From positions 1-64,000 of the forward strand of contig NW_002476303.1 in the NCBI RefSeq assembly GCF_000189635.1: a DNA stretch of 64,000 bases. Direction: 5' to 3'. The translations under genes and the position numbers were made by a program. Below, in pieces: positions 48,179 to 61,510 of this stretch (position 1 is its first letter; each line of letters opens with the position of its first letter). The notes beneath the pieces were generated by a model. The model had not been told where the DNA came from and ran no database searches. It worked only from the letters and a program-made list of their open reading frames with translations. Origin of the DNA: Tetrahymena thermophila SB210 (taxonomy: Eukaryota; Ciliophora; Oligohymenophorea; Hymenostomatida; Tetrahymenidae).

Positions 48179-51100
48179 ATGAATTAAGCAAAAAAAGCAG
48201 TTGATACGCCAAGATTTGAATCTCGAAACTCGAGAGAGGAAGAAAGGGGGCCAAATTCTAGAAAAAGTTCAAAGTCTAATTTAAAAGGGAAAGTAGTAAA
48301 AAATAAAAACACTTAAGTGTCACCTGCTGCTTCAGGAGAATAAACTACTACAGCACCCAAGAAAGTTAAAAAATCAACTGAAAATACATCAGCTAAGAAA
48401 AAAAAGCTCACATAAAGATCAGTATCAAAAGGATAAAATTCTGTAAATGCTTCAAAAAGCGAAGCTGCAATAATGCAAAAATTCTTAAATAGCTAAGCTT
48501 CTTTAGATAAATCGCTTTCTCCATCACCTATAAGCCATAAACTGTAATTTAATTGCATAATTTGATAAAAAGGAGTGAATATTCTTGGATACATTTTTAA
48601 TATATAATGCAAATGAATTTTGTTATGAATAAAAATTTTTCGTATTTAAATGCTATTTTTTAATTATATTTTAGCAGCACGAAAAAATCGCCTGAAAGGT
48701 CTCATAATTACTCTTTAGTTAGCGCTCATAGTTCTTAAAATAAAAAGCTTAGCAAATCAAAAACAGAAAATAGCATTTTAAAATAAAAAAGCAAAATTGT
48801 TATGGATGAGTCTAATGCATCCAAAAAATTTTTTAATGTGTCTTAATTAAATTCTAAAAAAGCTTCAATGTTAAATACTCAAGAAGAAGGTTTTATAAAT
48901 AATTAAAGTGGTAAATAAAATCAGCTTAAATAAAGTGAGTAAGACTCAAAGTTGCAAGTAAATACAGAAAATATTCACGATCAAAGTAGTAGTAGCAGCA
49001 GTAGTGATAATGAATTTGATGTCATATTAAGTCCTAGAGTTTTGAGGAGGTTGCAAGAATAAAATTAAAAAGCTTATGATGCTACCAATTTAAATAAAGA
49101 GAGTGATTATGTAATTTCTAAAAAAATTGATGATTGGAAAAGGGAAAGATTAGAAAAAGAGTACAAATGTTTATTTTATAAAACAAGAGAAATTAGTGAA
49201 CTCCTTTTAGAATCTCAAAAAGCAAGCTCTTAGTTTTAAAAAGAAATCGATGAAAAGCAGCAGCTATATGACCTCACTAAGTAAAAATATAAATAATGCA
49301 AATAACTACTTAAAGAAATTAAATAAAATCTCTTAGTCAAGGACCAGCACAACACAGAAGCATCTAACAAGGTAATTAACATTAGTATATCATTAAACTA
49401 TAATCTTAAATATTAATTAAACTTGTTTACTTTTATTTAAATATTAAATTAGATGTTGCAGTTTTTAGTAAATTAATATTATTAAAATATTTACAGGAAA
49501 TTTTACTTTAAAATGAAGTAGAGAATTTAAATAAAACAGTGAAAGATTATAAGGGATAAGTAAAAGAATTAGAGAATGAACTCTAGAAAATTAAATATGA
49601 AAGCAACAATGAAAAAAGCACTTTTGTTGAAAAGATGAAGATGCTCAAGGAGTAATTAACTAATTAAAAGGAAGAAGATTCAAAAAAAGCTTAGAATATT
49701 GAAAAAATAGAAATGGCAACTTAAAAAAAAATTGAGTTATTATAAAATTCTAATACTAATTTGTAAGAAAAGCTCTCTATGATTCAAGAAAAATACGATT
49801 AAGACACAAGAGCTTATAAATAAGAAATTATTGAATTAGAAACGAAATACTAAAATGAATTCAAGCAAATGCAATATAAAGAAAATCATCAATTCGAAAT
49901 TATAACTACGCTTGAGAGAGAAAGGGATAAATTAGCAAATTAATTAGAGTAACTTTTGCAGGCTAACACCAAATATTAATTAGTAATTCAATCATTCATT
50001 TATTCATCAGTTCAACTTAAAATATCTAGAATATTTATTTTTAAATGGGAATTTGAAATAAAATTTAAATGTTAATCAATAATTTTAACAATTTAAACAA
50101 AAATTTTATCAATCTAAACAAAAATTAAATTTATTTTTATTTGGTTTGCTTTTAATAAAAGTAAAAATGTCTTTTTTAAAAATGAAAAATGTATTTTGAA
50201 CTATTTAGGAAGTAACTGACATGCAAAAAAGCTTGAAAGATGAAAAGGAAGATTATTATAAATACAAAGAGGAGAATTAAATTTTGATGCTTAAAAATTA
50301 GAGTGCACAAGATTAGATTGAAGAGCTTAAAAGGAAAAACGAAACATTAAAAAAGAAGATGGGAGACTTAGAAGAATAATTGTTTAAAATGAAGAATGAG
50401 AAATTCGAAGAAAAATTATAATATGACAATTCTCTCAATTAAATATAAAATTTACAGGTTTCTTTGTCAAATTTAAAGAAGGAATAAGAGTAAGAAAAAT
50501 AAATAAAAGATTAAATGCAGCTTGATTTGGTAAAGGTAATTGCTTTAATTTTATTTTTTTGAGTTGAGGTTTAATGATTTTTTGGTTTATTTATTTTAGT
50601 ACAAAGAACTTTCAAATGGATTGGAAAGAGAAAATAAATTACTTAAAGACGAATTAAGTACTAAGAACTCCGAAATAGAAAGAATAAGGGAAAGTAAGGA
50701 TAGAATTGAAGAACAAATACGTAGAGAGTTAGAAGATACAAAGGCTTAAAAGAGAGAATATGAAAATAAACTCAAAAAAAAGGAGACAAAACTCTCCAAA
50801 TTGAGAGATGATATGGACCAGAAAATTAAAAGACTTAATGAAAAGAATCTGATTTTAGAAAACGAGTTGATTCTTGAAAAAAGAACTATGGATGATAAAT
50901 TTACATCTATTTAGGAGTTATAAAAAAACTTTGAATAATAAATTCTTCAAGTAGCTATTTTAAAGCTTAAAATAATATTTTATTAAATAATTATCTTAAA
51001 AGAATAAAGTTTTACAACAAGAGAAGCAGAGAGTAGAAGAAATGATGAAATCTTTAGAGTTTGAGACCAAGTAGAAATTCGAGCAGTCTCAAACTTTGTA

Positions 51101-51565
51101 ACTCAAAATCCAAGAATTAGAGAAATAAATTTCTAATGCAGAAGACGAAAAAGACAGTTATAAAAACAAATACATGTTTAGCAGATTCGAAGCAAGAAAA
51201 ATAAAAGATGATTTCATAGAGGTAATTTTAAATAAAAAAATATTCTATTCTAATTTAAATCAATCAATTATTTTTTCAAACAAACAAACAAACAAACAAA
51301 CAAATAAACAAATAAATAAATAGAAAGAAAATAAATTGAAGTCTGTTTATAATAGTTAAATAGAGTAATTTAATTATGAAAGAGAATAATTTATATAGTA
51401 GAAAATAGAAGAAGATAGTAGAAAAAAAGTTAAAGACACCAAAATTAAGGTAAATTATTACAAACTTATTTTTGCTTAAGAAATTTTTTCATTTAGGTTT
51501 TGGGTGATATAAAAGATATGATCAGACATCATAAAGATAAAATCAAAGATACAAAGCCATTTTGA
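48179..51565 (+). CDS. Large coiled-coil protein, unknown function
   Basis: Eight exons (48179-48543, 48675-49371, 49497-49982, 50209-50535, 50600-50950, 51003-51221, 51324-51449, 51497-51565), 879 residues. The N-terminal 250 residues are basic, Ser/Lys-rich and probably disordered (for example SRKSSKSNLKGKVVKNK), with a serine run SSSSSSDNEFD near residue 235. From about residue 290 to near the end it is almost uninterrupted Lys/Glu/Gln/Leu heptad-like sequence, including YKNKYMFSRFEARKIKDDF near residue 800, typical of long parallel coiled coils. No enzymatic domain. Intron 6 ends in an (ACAA)n tract (51278-51305). A cytoskeletal or basal-body structural role is possible only by analogy; I do not recognise an orthologue. 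Confidence 0.82.
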
Positions 51566-52817
51566 TTTTATTTTTTATTAAAATGAAACCTACAATCCAA
51601 CCCATTTTATAGATCTTAGCATTAATTCTTTGATTTGATCAATTTAAATTTTAAATAACTGAAAAAAAACAAATGAAAATGCTAAAAATTTGCAATATTA
51701 AAAATTAAACATATTAAATAAATAAATTAAATGTTAATATTTTTATATATTTATTCATTTATTATCATTTTTATTATAATTCTTTATATTTCTAATCAAA
51801 TTAAATACATTCTTTGAATCAATTAAAGTATTTCTATCTAAAATTAAATTGTAAAAAAACTAAATTTAGAATACTTGCTTAAACCTTTTTTTGAAAATTT
51901 ATTATTTTTAACTCATTTATTTTATTTTACAAAATATTTTCATGAAAAGAATTAAACCAATTTTATTTAACCAAAACAATTATTTTTATTCTTAAAAGTC
52001 ATATTTGGTTTGAAAGAAAATTATTATTTGTTAAAATATATGTTTTAGTTTAAAATTTTATGAATTAAAGTTGTCTATCTATTTATTTTGAATAAAAAAG
52101 CTAAAATGTTTTTAAAATCAAGGAAAATTTAAAACAACTACTTTAACGTTAATAAAGTTAAATGGTTTTTACAATTAATTTATTTATCAATAAAATCAAT
52201 CCAAGTAATGCTTTCATAATCTCCCTAGTTTAAGTATAATAAAAATTAACGGAATTTCAACCTATGATTTCAATTAATATAAAATGACATCTTAAATAAT
52301 TCTTATTTCAAATAAAATTAGCAAAATTACAAATATTTCGAAAATAATTTATGTAAAATTGTTAAAATTAATTAATAAAAAACAAATCTCCTTTAATATA
52401 TTACATCTACTGTTATCAATACTGAGTTTATTATATTTGTCTAATTTATCAAAAATAAATTGCATTATTTTGTAATAGAAATAAAAATGAAATTTTATTG
52501 CATTAATAATGTTATAATTCAGTGAATATTAATGATAAATTGATCATTTCCTAAATAATTGTTCATTATGATAAATTAATTAATAAGCAAATAAATGACT
52601 GACTGACTGATTTTTTTTATTGAATAATAAATTAATAATGAATGAATAAATAGATAGAAATTATATTTAAGTTTGAAATTGGTTAATTTCAAATAATTAT
52701 TAATAAATCATAAAAAATCAATATCCATTAGAATAGGAATCAATAAATCAATCTATATCTATATACTTACTATTAAGAAGAACAATAAATAAATATTTTT
52801 ACTTTCATCGTAGATAG
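51566..52817. other. Intergenic, nothing recognised
   Basis: 1.25 kb between tandem genes. AT-rich, with short TGAC and GAAT simple repeats near 52596-52650. It includes the promoter of the CEP164 gene. Confidence 0.5.
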
Positions 52818-55800
52818 ATGTGGAATAAGAATTAGAATTAAAAAAAGGGGATGATGGGCATGAATTAGTATTAATAGCAGTAATATTATCAAGACCCTTA
52901 TTAGGATCCATACGAGGAAGAATGGATTAGATACGATGAAGAATTAGAAGAAGATTACGAACCAAATGAAGAAGGTATTTTTATTCTATTTATTTAAATA
53001 TTTATTTAGTCTAGTGCATAAGCAAAAATGAAATTGAGTGAGATTGCAAACTTATTTATCTATTTTAAAAAGAGGTACTTAATTATGCGCAGTATTTAGG
53101 AATGGATTTAGATAAGGATAAGAAATATTTTTATATTGCCAGAGAAGGGCTAAAAGCTCCTCTCCCAGAATAATGGCATGTGTATTAGCATAAATATGAT
53201 GATTAAAGATTTTATTTGAATTCTGTTACAGGCGAAAAGCAATTAGAGCATCCATGTGATTAGTTTTATAAAAAAAAATTTGAAGAGATGAAGATGAAAG
53301 ATTAATAAAAGGTAATTAATTAATTAATAAATTTTATATTGCTTTCATCTTTTTATATAAGAAGAAATAAATTAATTTGATCAAAAGCTCTTATTTACAA
53401 AAAGTATTAAAGTAGATATACGCTTATGATTATGATTAAAAGTTATATTATAAATTACAAATTAAAATATGTTAATTGGATTTTGCATAATTAAACTACT
53501 TTTATTATAAAATAGCAAGTTATGTATAAAAATTAAGATATTCAAGATATGAATGAAGGTTTTGTTGGAGATTCTAGGGTTTTAGATTCATCTATGAATC
53601 AGTCCTTCAATTAAAATTTCTTATTAAATCCAGATTACCAAGATGTAGATGAACAAAGTAATCCCTTAATTTTACTATAGTAGTTTATTAATTAAAGCAA
53701 GTTTTATTCTTCTGCTATTAAATATCCTTAGCTTTCATTAAAAGCAATTCTATCTATTTTAGTTTCTTGATATAATTATTTTAATTGAAATCGAATAGTC
53801 AAAAGTTATTATTTGTATTAAAATTTTGAAATGAGCTTTTCAGAAAGAGTTTTTATCATGTAAATATTATCATAGATCTTGAAAAAAGGAATAAATTCTA
53901 TTTACATTACAAAATTGTTTATGGATTAAAATTTAGAAAAATATTTTCGTTCCAAAAAATACAAATTTTTCTAATATAAATTGCTTTTTAAACAATTAAA
54001 GTAATTAGTCAAAAATAAAGTATTTAAAATACAAATAAAATAATTAAATTTTTTTTATCAATTCTTAGATTAAATATGTTTGAAATTTGAATTAATTATG
54101 ATTTCTTGTTTTTTTTGTTAAAAATATTTAATTTTTATATTTAACAGCTCAAATGAAGCTTACTGTTGAGAGAGAGATACAATAAGAATATCAAGATTAT
54201 GAAGGATAGTTATTACAGCAATACAAGCAAAAGAATATTGATTTTGAGAATATAAGGAAAAAAGAAGGCAAAGAGATAGATAAATAAATTGAAAAAGATT
54301 TAAAGGAAATTAAAAAATAAGTGAAATAAGCAGAAGATGATTAATTAAAGAGACTAAACGCTGAAAAAAAGCAAACAAAAAAGAATTTAGAGAGTTAAAT
54401 GCAGGAAGAATTGAAATCTTAATTAAAAGGATTAGAAGAGTAAAACGATTAAAATAAGAAGAAAGTTAACTAAGATGAAAACGATTGGGTTGAGAAATAA
54501 GGTAAAAAATACTAAAATGAGCTTTAAGAAGAATTTGAAATCAAAAATAGAGCTCTTGATAGAAAACGCAATGAAAGATCTGATGCTTAAAAAAAGCATG
54601 ATGAAAAGTTTAAAGAAGCTAAATAAAGAGTTAGCATTTAACTTAATGATTTCAAATCAAAGATAATTAAAGAGTAAACTGACCATCTGAATTAACTTGA
54701 AAATGAGCAATTTGATAATAAAAGGGATACTTAAGAATCTTTCTAATCTCAGTTGGATTCAGAGTATTTACAAAAAAAATCTTCAAATGAAGAAATCATC
54801 AATAAAATGAGAAATGAGCTTAAAAATTTAAAAAATAAAATTCAAAAAGATTATGAAGACAAATATACAACTTAAAAAACTGAAATTGCAAAGTAGAATG
54901 AAATCAGATTGTAAAAGCTCAAAAATGAAGTAATTTTATTTCAATTCTTTATTTTGCATAAAATTCATCTTTTATTACAATCAATCTAACTTACTCACCC
55001 TCCTTTGTTTAAAACAATTTAAAATTCTTTCATTAATTATTTTGAATTTACAAATGAGGGAGTGTTTGAATTTAATTTTAGAAAATATCTGAAATAATTT
55101 ATTAAAATAAAATTATATAAAGAACGATTTTGGCAAGATTGATAACAACTTAAATAAAATATTTGAGTTAGAAAGATAAAAATAGCTATCATAATTACAA
55201 ACATACATTTCTTCTGATAAAAATGAATTAGAACTCAAAGAGTAAAAGATGTAATTCAACTTAAACAGAGAAATTAAGGAAAAATATGACCATTTGAAAG
55301 AAACTCTTTAACAAGATGGTTTATAAAAAATAAAGAAGATAAAAGAAGAACTTAAATTAAATGTTGATATAGGTAAATTTTATTTATTTTTTATTTGAAA
55401 AATGTCTTATTATATATGATTATTAAAAGATGATAAAGATTTTGATCTTATTTGCTAAAAATAAGAGCTTTAAAATAAAATTGAACACCTTAAGAATGAT
55501 TTAGATAAGTTAAAGTAAGAAAAAGATAAACAATTTATTTCATTGAATTAGCTTTAAGACACTTAAAAAGACCTTGTAAGTGAGTATTCTGATACTTTGT
55601 AAAGAAATAAGCTGCTTTTATTATCTAATGATTTGACTGATTTAGATAAGAAAGTTGAAAAGCTAATATAAAGTCTATACGAAAAAGAATAACTTGCTAA
55701 AAAACTTGAAGAATAGTAATTTGATAAAAAGTAGAGCTTACACTAAAAAAGAAAAGACAACATTAAATTTTAAAAAGACATTATTCTCCTAAAAGAGTAG

Positions 55801-57397
55801 CAAAAGCTTTAAAAGGTTGAGAATATAAATTCTTAAATAAAATACGAAGAACTGCTTTCTTAAATAGGAAATTTAAAGCAAACAATTAATGTAAAAATTA
55901 TTTAAAAGCAAGTATGTAAATATATTTTTTATATTAAAAACTAAAAAAAACAGGAAAAGTTAGAGTAACAATAAAGTATTTTATAAGTAGATGAGAGTAA
56001 AATAGTTAAATAAGCAAATGCTTAAGATATTACAGAAAAGCCAAATAAATCTAACATTATTTAAAATGAGTCTAATAAATCCAATAATAACAATATCAGC
56101 TAAAAACCTAAGAATTAAATTAAAAGAAGACCTTCTTCCAGTTCAAACGAAGCAAATTAAAAGTAATTTGAAATATTTTTGATCTATTTTGAAATATTTT
56201 TTATAAATAAAATAATTAGGAAAAGAGCATGGTTCAATAGATTAATATAAGAAAGAAATATTTTGACTTAAATGAAAACTAAATTAAAAAATAAAAAGAT
56301 TTTCATTTAATAAACATAAGATTTGATAGATAATGAGTAATAAAAGTTAAATGAAGAATTAAATAAGCAAGAAAATATAATCAACTAATCTTAAATTAAG
56401 TAAATTATTTTTTAATCAATAAGCACATTCATATATTTTTACTAACCCTTTATTTTTTAATTTTATTTCAAATATTTTTTATTATTTAAATACATTTATT
56501 GATTTTTAAGGGTAGTTTAATGTTAAATAATTTAAATGAATATTTTTCAATATTTATCAAATTAGGAAAAGCATTTTTAAAAATTTATAATAAAACATGC
56601 TTTAGCACACTGAGAAGTTAAACTAAGAAGTGAATTTATATAGATAATTGGAAATAAATTATTAGATTAAAGATAAACAGCTTTAATAAATGGAATAACT
56701 TTATGATGAAATACTCTAAGATGGTACTAGATAATTTAATGAAGAGACTTTTGTCTAACTTTACAAAGTTTATTAAAGTTTAGACACAGGTTAACAAGAG
56801 GATAAATTAGATTAAAGTGTAATAAATAACAATGATATTTAAGGCGAAAATTAAATCCATGGTTAAATTAACACTAACTAGAGTGACTTTAACTGGAAAA
56901 TGCTAATAAATTACCCAAACTCAACAATTATTTAAAATAATCAAAACTAAATTAATGAATAAGATGAATTAGTCATGGACAGGACAACAATTTCTATAAA
57001 CAATTAAAATAACAACACTTAAATGAATCAAAATTTTTAGAATATAAGCAACATAAATACAAATTCATAAAATTTCGATCTTAAATCTGCTCTTGTCACT
57101 CTTAAAAACAGATACTCATAAACTCCTTAATTTTCAAATAATTTGACTGACATGCAGAATAGATCAACCATGCCATTCGAAAGTAGGCTTATGTCTTAAA
57201 TAAAGAAAAAAAATACCGAAGGTTACAATTCAAGCTTTATCCAAATTAACAACTGGATGCAAAATATGAAAGACACAGTAATTTTGATTTTAATTTTTTT
57301 TACTATAACATTTAATTTTATTAAATAAAAAATTTAGCTTAACTCATAAATTTTAGATGGCCCATTTGCTTCTCACAAATTAAAAACAATTATTTGA
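52818..57397 (+). CDS. CEP164: CEP164-like distal-appendage protein
   Basis: Ten exons (52818-52974, 53073-53311, 53516-53657, 54148-54929, 55123-55372, 55430-55911, 55954-56162, 56220-56399, 56566-57277, 57338-57397), 1070 residues. Residues 53-120 match the CEP164 N-terminal module: VLNYAQYLGMDLDKDKKYFY, IAREGLKAPLPEQW (first WW tryptophan, Trp87), RFYLNSVTGEKQLEHPCDQFY. In animals this WW region of the centriole distal-appendage protein recruits TTBK2 to start ciliogenesis. Here the second WW tryptophan position reads Leu (EKQLEHP), while the proline and the following CD-x-x-Y are kept. The rest is long Lys/Glu/Gln-rich coiled coil with Asn-rich spacers, shorter than the 1460-residue human protein. 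A Gln/Tyr-rich N-terminus (QYQQQQYYQDPYQDPYEEEW) precedes the module. The last intron (60 nt) is in frame, so its removal is inferred. Confidence 0.85.
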
Positions 57398-58025
57398 TTA
57401 ACTAAATAATTCATTTTTAGAATTTTATTTTTATGTAAATACAATTAAAAAATGAAAATATAAAAAAAATAAGATATTTTTTGTTAACAATTATATAAAA
57501 TACAAATTATCTATAATAAATTATTCTATTTATTTATTGATTAACTTAAATGTATTTCTATATTATTTTATTCATACTTAAATACAAATTTTAAAAGTTA
57601 AAATAAATATTTAAAAAAAGCATCCAAATTTAGTCCATTTTTAATTTGAAAATAACTTTTTAAACAAATAAGAAGTTAATCTAATCAATTTTAAATATGA
57701 CATTCTGCTTCTTCAATAAAAAATAAAACAATATTTAATTTATTTTACTATTTATTTTGCATAAATTCTTTAATAAATTAATTTAATTAAACTAAAATTT
57801 AAAATGAAATTCTATCAAAATTCAAGGATTTAAAAATAACAAATAACAAATTAGATTGCTATTTATATATTAATTAAAATAATTTATAATTTTTTATTTG
57901 ATTAAATTTATTTATTATTTAATTCACTAAACTAAAAGTTTCAGAATTGAAAATATATACAAATAAAATTTCATTAAATAGCAAATTAAGTAGTTTATTT
58001 TTAATTTTGTTTTTTTAAAATAAAA
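57398..58025. other. Convergent intergenic region
   Basis: 630 bp between the 3' ends of the CEP164 and second coiled-coil genes. Nothing recognised. Confidence 0.5.
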
Positions 58026-60610
58026 TCAGATTTTAAAAGGTTTTTTTTCATGCATATTTTGATCTGATATATTAGCTTTTTTAAAGTAGCATTTCAAATA
58101 TCTGTCGAATCCCATTTCTTTACTTTTAGACTTAATCTAATAAATTAAAATCAAGTAAATAAATAATAAAATGAAAGGAATAAGAAATACTTCTTTAATT
58201 ATTAAAAATAAATCGTCTATTTAATCTTCTTTTGACTTTATTAACATTAGGAGTTATTCATTTTGGTTCATATAAGCTTCTAATTACTTTGCTTAGCCGA
58301 TAAATTCACTAAACTTTCTTTATAAAGACTCTTTTTCTAGCATGTGCTATTTTATTTCTTTTTTTAACTTAACTATTTCCTAAGTCATAATATCACTTGC
58401 ATATTCAAAATCTTTCTTTTGTTTCAATCTTATTTTTTCTTTTTCTTCTAGAGTTTCATTTAGTACTCTTATTTAATTCATTAAATTTTCATTAGAAAGT
58501 TTACTGTTATTCTATTTTTATTTAATTTTTTATAAATTAGGGAGGCTAGATTTTAAATAAAGTAATTGAACTAAGAAAAAATGACATTCAATAAATAATT
58601 TGAAAGAGAATTACCGATTGATTTCTATCTTCTCTGCCCTGCTAATTTATTTATAATTTTTTTAATTGTTATTCCAAATGGTTAACCTTTTTAGAGTAGT
58701 CGTTTTCAATCTATTACAAGTCTTTAATGAATTACTATTTTTCAGAACGCAACTCAGATATCTCTACTTCGTTTCTTTTGATTTAATTCTTTAAATTTTA
58801 TTAAATGCTTTCATTTATATTAGATGTTTCATAAATTTCGCTTAAAAGTTCTTCGACTTTACTGTGAAGCTTTTTATTTTCTTTTTTGAGGTGATAATCA
58901 CAATCTTATTATGACAAATCTTCTGCAATAAAAATTGAAGAGCTATTTTTTTTAACTGAATTAAAATCAATATTTTTATTTAATTGAGCTTAACTGCTTT
59001 TTAGTATTTTATTTTCTTAAGTTAAATACTCATTTTTCACCACTACTTCTTTTATTTACCTTTCTAAATTTTCAATTTCCTACTTATTTTGTTTCAAAGC
59101 CTTAGTTTATGTCTCCTTAATCGCTTATTCTACTTATGAATTATAAGCATTTTAAAAGAATTAAATTCTTTAATCAAACTCTTCTTAATTAATTTCAACA
59201 TTTTATGCATAGTTCTTAAGCAATCCTAAACTGCTTTTTACTGATTTATATTTTCTATATACAACCAAAAATAAAATTCAATAAACATTTAAATTAAATA
59301 AAATTTCCTACTCTAAAAAGTGTGGCACTTCCTAAAAGAATTGATAATTATTTAATACATGTCTATCTAAAGATTGAAAAATTTCAAACGACTCCTCAAC
59401 TTTCATTTTAAGTTATTCTATTTACCCAAGACTTTATCCAACAAAATTCAACAGTTTTTAAATTTAGCTTTTAATTTTTTTCTCTCCAAATTCTACTTCA
59501 CTTTAGAAGTTCTATTTGAAGGCACTAAAATCTAAATTCGATTTTTCCTTTAAAATGTTAATTTATTCTTTGACATAGCTCCTATTCATGATACTATTTT
59601 ACATGGTTTTTTCATTTTCAGTTAAATTGTTTGATGTTGTATTTTCTTTGTTTTCTTAATATTCATTTTTGTTAAATTTCTTTTACTTTTTTAGAATGCT
59701 CTTTTTCATATTGTCTTCACTTTAATCTCTCCTCTTTGAATTATCTAAATCATATCTTGAAGACTTATTGCATTGGTTAACTTCATAGAATGATTCAGCA
59801 AGTCCAAAGTGGTTGTTTTCTTTTTTTGCTGAAGAAAACAAATCATCAATTTATATGCTGTTATTGTTCGTAACAATATCTTGCAATATTCCTTTCTATT
59901 AGTTATTATTTTAAATATGATTCTTAAATAGTAACACACTGTTGCCTAAAATAGATTTCTTGGAAGAAGATTGTTGCAACACATCTACACTGACATTGTT
60001 TGAAGGTGATTTCAAAACTAAATTAAAATAATTGTAAACAATATTAGATTTATTTATAAACAAATTTATTCATTTATTTATATATTTTTACAATCTTTTA
60101 GTTTTGTTGGAGTTATTGGAAATAAGTCTATTGAATGGTTGTTTTGTCTATTTTCATGTTAAGAGCTCCAGAAATTATCCTCTTTGTCTTTGTTGTTATC
60201 TTGAAACTAAATTTTCTTCTTTTTAGAAGTAGATAAATGATCAGCATTATTGATGGTAGAATCAGATATTAATGCTGATTTATTTAATCCTTTACCTTCA
60301 TGGAAACTCGCATTTCTTTTCTAGAAAAAATACAAATAAATTATTGCTTATAAATATAAAATTTATTTACACTTTCATTCACTTTTTTGGCTAGCGAAAA
60401 GCTTGTCCTTCTCTGTAGAAAATGAAATAGTGTTTCGTTCTTTTATTATTAAAATAGTTAAAATTAATAAATAAAGAAATATTATTTTAAAAAGTAAGCT
60501 ACATTTTTCCTCTCGATTTTATTCTAGGCAACATCTTAGTTGTAAGCTATTTCAGCTTATTTCTCATTATTTAGCTTAGACTTGCTTGTTGTTATTTTTT
60601 TTTGAGACAT
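58026..60610 (-). CDS. Coiled-coil protein, unknown function
   Basis: Modelled exons 60503-60610, 60371-60439, 60092-60320, 59287-60017, 58615-59214, 58191-58511 and 58026-58136, about 722 residues. The N-terminal third is polar, Ser/Asn/Lys-rich and probably disordered; from about residue 240 the protein is mostly Glu/Lys/Gln/Leu coiled coil. Two places are uncertain. At 59278-59280 an in-frame TGA interrupts otherwise open frame, and the only in-frame intron I can draw (59215-59286, donor GTTTAT, acceptor CTTAAG) has weak sites. At 58137-58190 a 54-nt stretch can be read either as an intron (GTATTTC to ATTAG) or as a hydrophobic segment (VFLIPFILLFIYLILIY) that would anchor the C-terminus. 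It runs tail-to-tail with CEP164. No orthologue recognised. Confidence 0.7.
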
Positions 60611-61259
60611 TGTATTGTAATTTTTATAAAAAACTATTCGTTGAAGTTAATTTAATTAATTAAATCAAAATTCAAAATTAATTTCAGTGAAAAATAATCT
60701 TCTGTTAATTACACATTTATTTAACAAAATTATCAAAAATGTACTGATATCCATTCTATCATAATATCTCACTAGCATAAATTAATTATAAATACATAAT
60801 GTTATTCTATAAAATGAATATTCATAATTTAAATAAATTTAAAAATACATTAAATAAATCGAAATTTAATATGACTTATGCCTTTACAATTTTTAATCTC
60901 TTTAAAAGCAACTAATTTTTGGCTTGTTTTATTTGATTAATTCTAAATCAAATATCTAACTAATTTAAAATAAATTAGCTAGCTAGCTAGATTAATCTTA
61001 TTATAAAATTCATTAATTATTTTATGTTTTAGAAAGCAATAAAAGATGTTTTTTTTATTGAAGTAAGTTTGTTGTATTTTAGATTGATTCAGATTAAAAT
61101 AATTTATTTAATTTGGATTGCTAATTTAAATTAAGAATAATTTGTTTTTTAAAATATTTTTATAAAGCTGAGGAGAGAAATAGAAAAAATATAATTTATT
61201 AATTTACTTAAATTTCCAAAATTAATTTATAATTTAAATTTGTAAGAAGAAACAGTAGA
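60611..61259. other. Intergenic, nothing recognised
   Basis: 650 bp, AT-rich; it must include the promoter of the coiled-coil gene on the minus strand. A short GCTA tandem repeat lies near 60976-60991. Confidence 0.5.
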
Positions 61260-61510
61260 ATGGCTTATTGCTATAATTGCTAAAAATACGGACATTTGAC
61301 AAGATATTGCTACTAACCTGTTGTTATGGTTGCTTTAGAGTAGGACATTATGTATATTCTTGCCCTATTTTATACTGTAGTTATTGTAAAAGAAATGGTC
61401 ACCTTAAAAGCTATTGTTTTTTCCTAAAAAATCATTTTTTGACAAAACATAAATATGAAAGAATGTAGATTGCAAATGAGAAGCTAGATGGAGTTTATTA
61501 TAAGTATTGA
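61260..61510 (+). pseudogene. Small CCHC zinc-knuckle protein split by a frameshift
   Basis: From ATG 61260 the frame encodes MAYCYNCQKYGHLTRYC, a zinc knuckle of C-x2-C-x3-GH-x4-C form. Two more knuckles (CYGCFRVGHYVYSC and CSYCKRNGHLKSYC) follow directly, but in the frame two bases further on (equivalently one base back), continuing to TGA at 61508-61510. One extra base near 61315 would join all three into a protein of about 80 residues. It is therefore a recently broken gene, a sequencing error, or a case of programmed -1 shifting. CCHC knuckles of this kind bind single-stranded nucleic acid in RNA-handling proteins and retroelement Gag proteins. No neighbouring retroelement sequence is visible. 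Confidence 0.6.

Noticed and set aside
59278-59280. Selenocysteine read-through of the in-frame TGA
   Set aside because: No redox or selenoprotein context, the position is in a coiled-coil protein, and an intron or sequence error is far simpler.
59745-59939. Minus-strand frame with a separate ATG inside the second coiled-coil gene
   Set aside because: It is out of frame with the long coiled-coil reading frame that spans the same region.
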